In this document: positions 23,539-33,935 of the stretch, piece by piece
How the letters are laid out: every line of letters begins with the position of its first letter
Position numbering within the stretch: the stretch's first letter is position 1
Source: Aptenodytes patagonicus
Lineage: Eukaryota > Chordata > Aves > Sphenisciformes > Spheniscidae
Direction of reading: 5' to 3'
Assembly (NCBI RefSeq): GCF_965638725.1
Contig: NC_134982.1
Span: 59,519,816-59,583,815 of the forward strand
DNA length: 64,000 bases
Position numbers and translations under genes: made by a program
The notes under the pieces: model-generated
Told to the model about the DNA's origin: nothing
What the model saw: the letters and a program-made list of their open reading frames with translations, nothing else
The model's database searches: none

Positions 23539-26334
23539 CTAAACCATGTCCCTAAGTACCTCATCTACTTGTCTTTTAAATACCTCCAGGGATGGGGACT
23601 CAACCACTTCCCTGGGCAGCCTGTTCCAATGTTTAACCACTCCTTCAGTAAAGACATTTTTCCTCACGTCCAATCTAAACCTCCCCTGGCGCAACTTGAG
23701 GCCATTTCCTCTCGTCCTATCGCTAGTTACCTGGGAGAAGAGACCAACACCCACCTCACTACAACCTCCTTTCAGGTAGTTGTAGAGAGCGATGAGGTCT
23801 CCCCTCAGCCTCCTTTTCTCCAGGCTAAACAACGCCAGTTCCCTCAGCCGCTCCTCAGAAGACTTGTTCTCCAGACCCCTCACCAGCCTCGTTGCCCTTC
23901 TCTGGACACGCTCCAGCACCTCGACGTCCTTCCGAAGTGAGGGGCCCAAAACCGAACACAGTATTCGAGGTGCGGCCTTACCAGTGCTGAGTACAGGGGC
24001 ACAATCACATCCCTACTCCTGCTGGCCACACTATTTCTGATACAGGCCAGGATGCCATTGGCCTTCTTGGCCACCTGGGCACACTGCCGGCTCATATTCA
24101 GCCGGCTGTCGACCAACACCCCCAGGCCCTTTTCCGACAGGCAGCTTTCCAGCCACTCTTCCCCAGGCCTGTAGCGCTGCATGGGGTTATTATGACAGAA
24201 GTGCAGGACCCGGCACTTGGCCTTGTTGAACCTCATACAATTGGCCTCAGCCCATCGATCCAGCCTGTCCAGGTCCCTCTGCAGAGCCTTCCTACCCTCA
24301 AGCAGATCAACACTCCTGCCCAACTTGGTCTCATCTGCAAACTTACTGAGGGTGCACTCGATCCCCTCATCAATAAAGATATTGAACAAGACCGGCCCCA
24401 AAACTGAGCCCTGGGGAACACTGCTCGTGACCGGCCACCAACTGGATTTAACTCCATTCACCACAACTCTCTGGGTCTGGCTGTCCAGCCAGTTTTTTAC
24501 CCAGCACAGAGTACACCTGTCTAAGCCGTGAGCCACCAGCTTCTCTAGGAGAATGCTGTGGGAAACAGTGTCAAAGGCCTTACTGAAGTCCAGGTAGACC
24601 ACATCCACAGCCTTTCCCTCATCCACTAGGTGGGTCACCTGGTCATAGAAGGAGATCAGGTTGGTCAAGCAGGACCTGCCTCTCATGAACCCGTGCTGGC
24701 TGAGCCTGATCCCCTGGTTGTCCCGCTCATGCTTTGTGAGTGCTTTCAAGATGAACCGCTCCATAATCTTCCCCGGCACCAAGGTCAGGCTGACAGGCCT
24801 GTAGTTCCCCGGATCCTCCTTCCGGCCCTTCTTGTAGATGGGCGTCACATTGGCAAGCCTCCAGTCGTCTGGGACCTCCCCTGTTAACCAGGACTGCTGA
24901 TAAATGATGGAGAGCGGCTTGGCGAGCACCTCTGCCAGCTCCCTCAGCACTCTTGGGTGGATCCCATCCGTCCCCGTAGACTTGTGAGCATCCAGGTGGT
25001 GTAGCAGGTCGTTGACTGCTTCCTCTTGGATTACGGGGGGTTCATCCTGCTCGCCGTCCCTGTCTTCCAGCTCGGGGGGCCGAGTACCCTGAGGATAACT
25101 GGTCTGCCTGTTAAAGACTGGGGCAAAGAAGGCATTAAGTACCTCAGCCTTTTCCTCATCCTCGGTGACAGTGTTCCCCCCCGCATCCAATAAGGGATGG
25201 AGATTCTCCTTGGCTCTCTTCTTGTCATTAATATATTTGTAAAAACTTTTTTTGTTGTCTTTAACGACAGCGTCCAGATTGCGTTCTAGCTGGGCTTTTG
25301 CCTTTCTCATTTCTTCTCTGCACGACCTAACGAGATTCCTGTACTCTTCTTGAGTCACCTGCCCCTTCTTCCACACGTGGTAAACTCTCCTTTTTTTCCT
25401 GAGTCCCAGCAAGAGCTCCCCGTTCAGCCAGGCCGGTCGTCTTCCCTGCCCATTCTTCTTATGGCGTACGGGGACAGCCTGCTCCTGTGCCTTTAAGACT
25501 TCCTTCTTGAAGATCGTCCAGCCTTCCTGGACCCCTTTGCCCTTCAGGACCGTCTCCCAAGGGACTCTCTCAACCAGCATCCTGAACAGGCCAAAGTCCA
25601 CCCTCCGGAAGTCCATGGTTGCGGTTTTGCTGGCCCCCCCTCCTTACTTCACCAAGAATCGAGAATTCTATCATTTCATGGTCGCTAAGCCCAAGACAGC
25701 CTCTGACCACCACATCTCCCACCAGTCCTTCTCTGTTTGTAAACAGCAGGTCGAGCGAGGCACCTCCCCTGGTAGGCTCACTTACCAGCTGTGTCAGGAA
25801 GTTGTCTTCCACACACTCCAGGAACCTCCTAGACTGCTTCCTCTCTGCCGTGTTGTATTTCCAGCAGACGTCCGGGAAGTTGAAGTCCCCCATGAGAACA
25901 AGGGCTAGCGATTGAGAGACTTGTGTCAGCCACTTGCAGAACGCTTCATCCGCCCCTTCATCCTGGTTGGGTGATCTATAACAGACTTCCAGCAGGATAT
26001 CTGCCTCGTTGGCCTTCCCCCTCATCCTTACCCATAAACACTCAACTGTATCATCATCACAATCGTTGAGCTCTAGACAATTGAAACACTCCCTAACTTA
26101 CAGAGCCACCCCACCGCCTCTCCTTCCTCGCCTGTCCCTTCTGAAGAGTCTATAGCCATCCATTGCAGCACTCCAATCATGAGAGTCACCCCATCATGTT
26201 TCTGTGATGGCGACTAAGTCATATCTCTCCCGCTGCACAATGGCTTCCAGCTCCTCCTGTCTGCCGCCCATGCTGCGTGCATTGGAGTAGATGCACTTGA
26301 GCTGGGCTATCGATTTCGCCCCCAGCATTGGCAT
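23539..26334 (-). pseudogene. CR1 ORF2 (endonuclease / reverse transcriptase), disrupted
   Basis: ORF2 encodes the enzymes of target-primed reverse transcription. From the ATG at 26,332-26,334 the frame gives an AP-endonuclease domain (CIYSNARSM, then VAITET, LMGDFNFPDVCW and a late SDH), broken by TGA at 26,194-26,196 and TAA at 26,098-26,100. A frameshift near 25,620-25,640 leads into the linker ([11 protein letters not shown]). Then comes the reverse transcriptase: [24 protein letters not shown] (motif A), [14 protein letters not shown] (motif B), and motif C, which reads FADE rather than FADD. The second aspartate codon is GAG at 24,330-24,332, and about three residues are missing in the preceding FIDDIDEG-type segment. 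A second frameshift near 23,935-23,950 moves to the C-terminal frame, which runs through [20 protein letters not shown] to a stop at 23,539-23,541. Confidence 0.95.
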
Positions 26335-27476
26335 GCCACCCCTAGGCTCATCTCTAGTGGGCCTGGTTTTATCCCCTTCCCCCTTCGAACCCAGTTTAAA
26401 GCCCTCTCAATGAGCCCTGCCAATTCATGAGCAATGATTCTTTTCCCCCTGTGAGACAGCTGAACTCCATCTGTCGCCAGCAGGCCCGGTGCCATGTAAA
26501 CCTCCCCATGATCAAAAAAGCCAAAATTCCTCCGATGGCACCAGCCCCTGAGCCATGTGTTGATCAGGTGTGTTTTCCTGTTCCTTTCAGTATCCTTCCC
26601 TGCCACTGTAGGGATTGAGGAAAACACTACCTGTGCTCCCGATCCTTCAACCAGTCGCCCCAGTGCCCTGAAGTCCCTTTTGATCACTGCAGAACTTCTC
26701 TCTGCAACCTCATCGCTGCCAGCCTGTATAACCAACAGCGGGGAGTAATCGGAAGACCGTACCAGACCAGGGAGCTTCCTAGTGATGTCTCTGACCCCGG
26801 CCCCAGGGAGGCAGCAGACTTCCCTGTGGGACAGGTCCGGTCGGCATATAGGGCCCTCTGTTCCCCTCAGAAGGGAATTGCCTATGACAATTACCCTCCT
26901 TTTTTTCTTAGCAGCAGCAGTCATAATGCGTGGGGCTGACTGCCTCACCCTAGGCGACCCCCTGGATGGACCTTCGTCTACATCCTCGTTTGCCTGGCCC
27001 TCAAGTTCCAGGGCCCCATATCTGTTGTGTAAAGGCAACCGGGAAGGTGAGGGAGGCTGGGCGAGGGTTCACGTGGCACCCCGAGCAGGGACCTGTTTCC
27101 ATTCCCTCCCGTTGCTTAGGTCCCCTCCTTCTACCTGGTGGCAAGAGGGCAGGGGATCCTCTGCTTCTTGTGGAGCCTCCATCTGCTGCCTTTGCCTCAG
27201 GGACGGCAGGGTGCGGCTCCACCAATCTATCTCCCTCTCACACTCCCGGATACTCATTAACCTTTCCACCTCCTCCTTCAGCTCTGCCACCAGGCCGAGC
27301 AGATCATCCACCTGGTCACACCGCACACAGGTGGCGTCTCTGCTGCCCTCTGGTACAGCGGACAGGCTCAGGCACTCCCTGCAGCCAGAGACCTGGACAG
27401 CTGTATGCTTGCGTGAGGGCTCCATCTGGGTCGCCACATTTCTTCTGGCGACGGCTTTCGGCTGAGTGGAAACCAT
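26307..27476 (-). pseudogene. CR1 ORF1 (RNA-binding / SGNH esterase), one stop
   Basis: The ATG at 27,474-27,476 opens 390 codons in one frame, interrupted only by TGA at 27,069-27,071, probably a decayed CGA codon. The N-terminal half has two Cys-x2-Cys pairs (CREC and CVRC, residues about 32-54) and a coiled coil (LLGLVAELKEEVERLMSIRE), fitting a nucleic-acid-binding, self-associating region. The second half is an SGNH/GDSL-type esterase: IGNSLLRG (nucleophile block), IQAGSDEV in the Asn-block position, and DGVQLSHRG with the late Asp-x2/3-His. Esterase domains are known in ORF1 of several CR1-clade LINEs; their role is unsettled. The downstream end overlaps ORF2. Confidence 0.9.
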
Positions 27477-27866
27477 AGCTGGTCCTCTTCTGGGAAGGCG
27501 ACGACTACCAGTTGAGTTGGCCTTTCAGAGCCAGGAGGGTGGCTGCGCCTTGCCCGCTCGCCTTCTCTGCACGCCCCGCCTGCGCAAACTGCCGCGCCAC
27601 ACCCTTCTAACGCGCCGCGCTCCCCGGGGGTTGCTCTTGCATGTGAGGGGGTTTGGCCGCCGTCCCTCCTGTCCCCGCCCACGCTGAGTCAGAGCTGCCG
27701 CTGGTCAGGAACTCCCTCCTCCGGGTGGGGGAAGGGGGGCGGGCTGGGGCACCCTCTCGCTCCCTGCGCTTTTGCCTTCGCGGGTTTTGCCGCGGTTTTG
27801 CCGCTTCAGGAAGGGTCCCCCGGCGCGATCCTCCGCTCCGGAGCCCTTCGCCTCGGTGGCTTCGCT
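27477..27866 (-). promoter_or_regulatory. CR1 5' UTR / internal promoter
   Basis: This GC- and CpG-rich segment on the minus strand runs from the LTR junction to the ORF1 start. It contains the 'gtgtggcgcggcag' and 'gcgcaggcgggg' motifs I associate with complete CR1 5' ends. LINE 5' UTRs carry the internal RNA polymerase II promoter. Its CpG content makes this look like a CpG island, which could mislead promoter finders. Confidence 0.8.
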
Positions 27867-28842
27867 GAAATGTGAATGAAATTCAGTGAAATGAAAATGA
27901 AAGAAGGGGAGAAAAACTTCTGCACAACAGCAGCCAGGAGAGAGGAGTGAGAGAAACAAGTCTGCAGACACCAAAGTCAGAGAAGGAGGGGGAGCAGGTG
28001 CTCCAGGTGCCAGAGTAGAGATTCCCCTGCAGCCCATGGTGAAGACCATGGTGAGGCAGGCAGTCCCCCTGCATCCCATGGAGGTCCACAGCAGAGCAGA
28101 TATCCACCTGTAGCCCATGGAGGACCCCATGCCGGAGCAGGTGGGTGTCCAAACGAGGCTGTGACCCCACGGAAAGCCGTACTGGAGCAGGCTCCTGGCA
28201 GGACCCTGTGGACCCATGGAGAAAGGAGCCCACACTGGGGCAGGTTTGCTGGCAGGAATTGTGACCCTGTGGGGGACCCATGCTGGAGTAGTCTGTTCTT
28301 GAAAGATTTTACCCTGTGGAAAGGACCCACGCTGGAGCAGATCGTGAAGAACTGCAGCCTGTGGGAAGGACTCACATTGGAGAAGTTCATGGAGGACTGA
28401 CTCCTATGGGTGGAATCCCATGCTGGAGCAGGGGAAGAGTGTGAGGAGTCCTCCCCCTGGGGAGGAAGGAGCGGCAGAGACAACATGTGATGAACTGACC
28501 ACAACCCCTGTTCCCTGCACCCCTGTGCCACTGTGGGGGAGGAGATAGAGAAAATCGGGAATGAAGTTGAGCCTGGGAAGAAGGAAGAGGCGGGGGGAAA
28601 GTGTTTTAAGATTTGGTTTTATTTCTCATTACCCTACTCTGATTTGATTGGCAATAAATTAAATTAATTTCCCCGAGCTGAGCCTGTTTTGCCTGTGACG
28701 GTAATTGGTGAGTGATCTCCCTGTCCTTATCTCAACCTATGAGCTTTTCATTATATTTTCTGTCCCCTGTCCAGTTGAGGAGGGGGAGTGATAGAGCAGC
28801 TTTGATGGACACCTGGTGTCCAGCCACGGTCAACCCACCACA
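27867..28842 (-). mobile_element. Solo LTR, 5' portion (split by CR1)
   Basis: On the minus strand it starts TGTGGTGGGTTGACC at 28,842, then 'ctggacaccaggtgtcc', a C-rich 'cactccccctcctcaactgg', 'gttgagataaggacagggag', an AT-rich 'aattaatttaatttattgcc' zone, and a long tract of about 35-45-bp degenerate repeats built on 'tgctccagcatgggtcc' and 'ccatgggctgcag'. It ends at the CR1 5' junction. Open frames across 27,705-28,531 come from the repeat tract and are not genes. No retroviral coding region adjoins it. Confidence 0.88.
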
Positions 28843-28847
28843 CTGAG

Positions 28848-30408
28848 CAAGATAAACAAGATATCCAGATCAAGCTTCTGTTAATTTGTACTAGCTGTTA
28901 AATGTAAGTCAGTCTCTCAAAAATTATGGTTCATCTACCTTTGTGCTAGATCCCAGAGGTAAACTTTGTAATTGCCAGTGCCAGTCTGGTTCCTCCTGGA
29001 GGAAGAACGAGAACAGATTGTAACTGTCAGTTACTCTCAGATTTAATTGTCAATAGTTCAGTAGTTCCTCTTAATGTAAACAAGTTATTTAGTTCACTAC
29101 TCAGTCTCTTGTCCTCAAGTAACTAACAATTTGTGGACAATTGGAACTCTTTCATATACCTTTAAAGGTTAGTGTTTTAGAAAAAAAACAATTATCTAGT
29201 GTTTTGACAGTTGCAGTGCAAGTGAATAAGGCTGAAAGGATGAATGATAGGAATATGGACAAATAAGGATGATAATGCCTTCCCAACCACTATAGAATGC
29301 TGCTGTCTTATCTCACATTAACAAGTTTTCAGGACTAACTTAGTTAATGTGCCTGTTCCACAGCTACCCACTACCCTGACTCTTAAAAAGGACTAAAGAA
29401 ATTGCCAACACTGGACCTCTCCATCCACTGTCTCAATGAAGACTATGTTCATGAAGAATGAATCCACAGCAGATAGATCCAGATAATGCATTTTATAAGA
29501 AATGATGATGATTCCATTCCATGATCCCAGATGATTTCATTTTATAGGAAAAATGTGCCTCTTCACTCAAACGTGCATTCTTCCAGAAAGGAATCTGCTA
29601 TTTCCTTTAGAATACATCTCGTCAAACAGAAGATACTTTGCATTCTCTTAGATGGTGAAAAAACCCTAGGTCATCCTTTACAGTTTTCTGTTCCTTGGTA
29701 ACAGAGAAATCAATAATAGTTATCACTCAATTTTCACTCCAAGATTGCAAGCAGATTATTCTGTATGCATTTCCCTGATACAAAATCACTGGCCTTATAC
29801 CACAAAAAAGAATCTAGAACAGCTAGCTATTAAAACGGCCTTCATTACCTTTTTCCAAGTTACCTGCTTTGGAAAATACAGAGAGACTCATCTGTTCAAG
29901 AAACATTAATACCCCTATTCCCTTCCTATATCAGAATAGGAAGGTCCAGCAATTGTTTTTCAAACACACACAATAGTGATCTCCACAGGAAATATCGAGG
30001 GAGAAATAAGGGTCAGGTACCAACTTCAGCTGTCTTTTTAGAAAAACTGCTTGCCTACAAAGACCCTCATTACTTGGACCTCTCTTCCCATTCAGTGAAA
30101 CAATTAGTGAAATGGAAGGTGTAATGCCTACCATATCTATAGGGACTGAGGCAGCAGGAAGGTCACAGATACCTACATATTTAATTCCAGCATGTTACTT
30201 TCTAGATACACATATAAGCAGCAATCATAAACAGCAGGTAAACAGTTTTGTAAAAGAGCCATAATTACTATCATATACAAACATGTCTTTATTAGACAAG
30301 GAATGTAAAATAGTTTTACTAGAGGAAGTATATATCAAGTCAGAAATCTTGAATGAATGTCTTGGCAGAACTTCAAGCTGTCATCTTGTGGATATCAACT
30401 CACTGTGA
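28848..30408. other. Intergenic, no gene seen
   Basis: AT-rich unique-looking sequence without recognisable coding or repeat content. Confidence 0.5.
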
Positions 30409-30835
30409 TCACAGAACCATATGATAATTTAAACTGGAATGGATCTCTGGTGGTAGTCTACTCCAATCCCTACCTCAGAGAATGTACAAACAGATAAGCT
30501 GCTGAGGAACTTGTCCAGTTTTGTTTTTATCATCTTCAGGATGAAAATTCAACCTTCAGCCTTTCAGGGCAACCTACTCAAGTGTTTGTCTACTCTCATG
30601 GTGAAATTTTTTTCCTAAGACCTAATGAAAATTTCTCATGTTGCAGCTTGTGTCTGGTTCCTCTTGTCCTTTCACTGTGCACCTCTGTTAAGAATCTGGC
30701 TCCACCTTCTCTGCCCTCATATTAGGTAGTTGAAAATAGCAATGATCTCACCCCTTGAGCTTTCTTTTTTTTTCAGGCTGAACAAACCCAGTTCTCTCAG
30801 CTCATTTTGTATGTCGTGACTTCCAGCACTCAAGT
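30409..30835 (-). repeat. CR1 LINE 3' fragment, old
   Basis: The plus strand starts 'tcacagaaccatatgata..aaactggaatggatctctgg' and continues through 'caacctactcaagtgtttg', 'tttcctaagacctaatg' and 'caggctgaacaaacccagttctctcag', the complement of a CR1 3' end. Divergence is clearly higher than in the copy at 18.5 kb. Confidence 0.85.
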
Positions 30836-31193
30836 CATATCATCATGACAAAATGATCTATCTTAGTCTTCAGGAATAGCCATCAGAGATAAGTCAGAGC
30901 ATGATGGAATATATTTGATTATCCATTCTTGACAGCACTGGTTGATAATTAGTTGCCCTTGGCTTTAACCCAAGAATCTGAAAGGCGACAAGATGATTTG
31001 TGAAAATCCCTGATCTCATCAGGGTAAGAGCAGAAAAAGCTCATTTATTACCTATATTATGACAAACTCACCCTGAGAAAATTATTCTAAGGGATGAACA
31101 CTAGCAGACAAACACCTTTTTTTTAATGAAAATAACGTACTCCTTTAGGAGGTAAGTTAGGAGGTTGATACAGCACCTGAACTAAAAGATACT

Positions 31194-31993
31194 TGTACTG
31201 GGTATTAGTGCCCAGGTGCTGGCAGTGGGGGGCTGCAGGGGTGGCCTCTGTGAGGAGAGGCCAGGGCTGCCCTGTGCCGCACACAGCTGGTTCCAGCTGG
31301 CTCCAACGAACCCACTGCAGGGCATAGCTGAGCCCCTCAGCCAAGATGGTGCTGCCACTGGGAAAGCATATTTAAGAAAGGGCAAAATACACTGAACAGG
31401 CAGAGGAGGAGTGAAAAAAAAAGAGTAAGAAAGGGCAGCGTGAGCCTCAAGGTCAGAGAATGAGAAGGAGGTGCTCCATGGTGAAGCAGATATCCCCTGC
31501 AGTCTGTGGAGGACCCCATGCCAGAGCAGGTGGATATTCCTGAGGGAAGTGTGGCCTATGGGGAGGACCCACGCAAGAGCAGGTTTTTTTCCTGGAGGAC
31601 TGCAGCCATGGAAGGACCCACACTGAAGCAGGGCAAAAGTGTGAGAGGGAAGGAGCAGCAAAGAAGGAACCACTAGCATTGACCATAGTCCTCCTGCCCC
31701 ATGCCCTCCCTCTGCACCGCTGGGTGGGTAGAGGAGTTGGGACTGGAGAAATGAAGTTGAGCTTGGGAGAGGGGGATGAAAGGTGCTGGTTTAATGTTTG
31801 TCTTTGTTTCTCACTACCTGAATCTATTTTGATTGGCAATAAACTAAATTAATTTTCCCAAAGTCAAGTCTATTTTCCACTGACAGTAACTGGTAAGCAA
31901 TCTCCCTGTCTTTGTCTCAGCCCATGAGCTTTCTCATCTTATTTTCTGCCCCTGACCTACTGAGGAGGTGTTTTGCACCAGGGGCTGTTGGCC
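31194..31993 (-). mobile_element. Solo LTR, same family as 23.3/27.9 kb
   Basis: On the minus strand it ends ...CAGTACA at 31,194. It carries the TATA-like TTTCTTAAATATG (31,367-31,380 area), repeat units with 'ggggtcctccaca' and 'cctgctctggcatgg', and an AT-rich 'aattaatttagtttattgcc' zone. The 5' end is diverged or shortened: the C-rich start motif is not clean, so the right boundary is approximate. No flanking retroviral genes. Confidence 0.8.
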
Positions 31994-33235
31994 TGTTATG
32001 ATCCCAGTAAGAAACATACTCAGACTCTGTAAAGTATGATTAGAGCTAACACTGTAAGGATAGAATATTATAGATAATCTTACATCCCCTTAGATGCTGG
32101 GAGCTCTGCTTGGTGTACCATCACATGGTCCTCTGATGCATGCTGGGCAGACCCTGTCCATAGAAGAGATTCTCCCATTTTGGTAATTTGAGGTATTATG
32201 GGATTTTTCTTACAAGGGAACAACTCTATTAATCATTTCTCCTGTCAAACAGGAAGGATGTTCACATGAGATCACTAAATCCTCGATGTACAATGCTCTT
32301 CCTGTCCAGATCACTACAGGAGGGGGAGTCAGCAACTGTATGGGCATTTGGCTGTTAGCCAAGGCTAAACCATCACAGTTAAAACATCCATGCGTTGGTA
32401 TCAGGTACTTAACAATTGCCTTGTCCTCCAAAAGAAATACAAAAAGTTCACTTCCTTACAAAAGACCTAGCATTTGTTTCCCATCTTGCTGGTGTCATTC
32501 TGCCCAAAATAATAATAATTGTGAATGAAAGGCATTCATGAGCTGAATGTCAAGATACTGCCAACTGTGCAGGATTGCTTTAGATTTAATTTACATCAAG
32601 AAACATTTAAGCAAGTGCAGATCAAAAGTGTTGTCTGCATTTACAAGATCGATTGTAAACAATATTTAATATGTTTTGATGGAGGATTTCTCCAGCACAG
32701 CAACACTATTAAATCAAATTTGATCCACCAGACAAAGAAGAATCAATCCCTGAAAGAAGGAGAAATATCCTTAAAATGGAAAGATATTATCATCACAAGA
32801 AAAGAAGGATACAAGCACATCCATGAATAAAGGTAGACTGAGAATCATGTTTCTAACTGCTAAGTTGATGAAATACTGGAATCAAAGCAACAGAGCAAAA
32901 AACTAACATATTTTTCTTTAAATGAAGCTTGATCATATCAGAGAAAGGGGTCCTATAACAAGGTTTTATATGACAGTAGAGAACTGGTAACTGTCAATTG
33001 TCGCAGTATTTGTGGGCAGCTGAATGTCATCCCACTTGCTTTGCTTCAGCTGAGATGCCCACTCTTGAACATCAGGTTCTTTTATCAAAGTTAGTTAAGA
33101 AATATCTCCTGGAAGTTCTGCCCATGTTCCGTACCCTGTTCAATTTTACCAATATGAGAGATACTAGAGAATTAAATACTAAAGACAAAGGTACTGAAAT
33201 AAATTCTTTCTTTATTTAAGAAAACCCACACAGTG
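31994..33235. other. Intergenic; possible dispersed repeat at its left end
   Basis: 31,995-32,170 resembles 46,010-46,190 in order of motifs (ATCCCAGTAAGAAA, ATAGATAAT, then TTAGATGCTGG), suggesting an unidentified dispersed repeat. The remainder has no supported content. Confidence 0.4.
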
Positions 33236-33935
33236 ATGTATGTCTGAACTTTATATGCAGGAGAGTTGGGTGGCATGGCCAAGTTTTAGGTGGCAAGTGA
33301 AATGAAGTGCAGAGCTGCATTCAGAACACATGAGGAATGGAAATAGGAAGGCAAGCGTAGGCAGGCTAGAGATGCTGGCTGAGAGGTCTTTTGTTGGAGT
33401 GAACAGCAGGTGTGTGTCTTGATCTCATGAACAGTAGAGGACTGAGTGGCTAGATCAGTTTTAGGTGGTGAGTGAAATGAAGAGCAGAGTTACTTTCAGA
33501 GTGCTATAATGATGGGCTTGTGAAGGCAATTTTAGACAGGCTAGAGAAGTTGGCTGCAAGCTCTTGTGTTGGTGTGCACAGTAGGTACATGTTGCTTAAT
33601 GTGCACTGGAAAGGAAAACTGAGTGACAGGGCTATATTTTGGGTGGAAGCTGACATGAAGGGCAGAATTCTTGTGGGAATATGAGAGGAATGAGTGTTGC
33701 AAGGTGAGTGCAGGCAGGCTAGAGAAGCTGGCTGCCAGTTCTTGTGTTGGTGTGCACAGCGCGTGCATGACAGAGCTTATTGCACACTAAAGAGGAGAGG
33801 TCAGCTGTAGGGCTGAATTTATGGTGGAGAGTGAAATGAAACACACGAGTTGTGGGAGCGTGAGAAGAATGAGTGTGGGAATGTGAGTTTAGGCCAGGCT
33901 AGAGAACTTGGCCAAGTTCTTGCCCAAGCAGTCAC
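33236..33935. repeat. Tandem repeat, ~178-bp unit, four copies
   Basis: Four successive units share three anchors: a 'ggtgg..agtgaaatgaag' block (starting near 33,289, 33,464, 33,642 and 33,823), a 'caggctagagaa.ttggct' block (near 33,364, 33,538, 33,717 and 33,896), and a 'cttgtgttggtgtgcacag' block in the middle units. Unit lengths from the anchors are about 175, 178 and 181 bases. Units differ by many substitutions, so the array is not freshly amplified. Confidence 0.88.

Larger units (their letters stand above)
23458..27866 (-). mobile_element. Full-length CR1 LINE retrotransposon
   Basis: This 4.4-kb minus-strand element has every part of a complete CR1: a GC-rich 5' UTR (27,477-27,866), ORF1 (26,307-27,476), ORF2 (23,539-26,334, overlapping ORF1 by 28 bases), a short 3' UTR and terminal ATTCTATG-type repeats at 23,458-23,480. 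Full-length CR1 runs about 4.5 kb, while most genomic copies are cut to the last few hundred bases. It sits inside a solo LTR, with TTC on both sides as a possible 3-bp target duplication. Coding damage (one stop in ORF1, two stops and two frameshifts in ORF2, and an altered reverse-transcriptase active site) shows it cannot move by itself now. The intact layout points to a fairly recent insertion. Confidence 0.93.

Noticed and set aside
26782-27478. 170-227-codon plus-strand frames
   Set aside because: Shadows of the minus-strand CR1 ORF1.
27480-27866. CpG island as a host gene promoter
   Set aside because: It is the GC-rich 5' UTR of the CR1 element, continuous with ORF1, and ends exactly at the LTR junction.
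27705-28531. Several 130-184-codon minus-strand frames
   Set aside because: They cover the LTR's internal repeat tract and the CR1 5' UTR, and overlap one another in different frames without domains.
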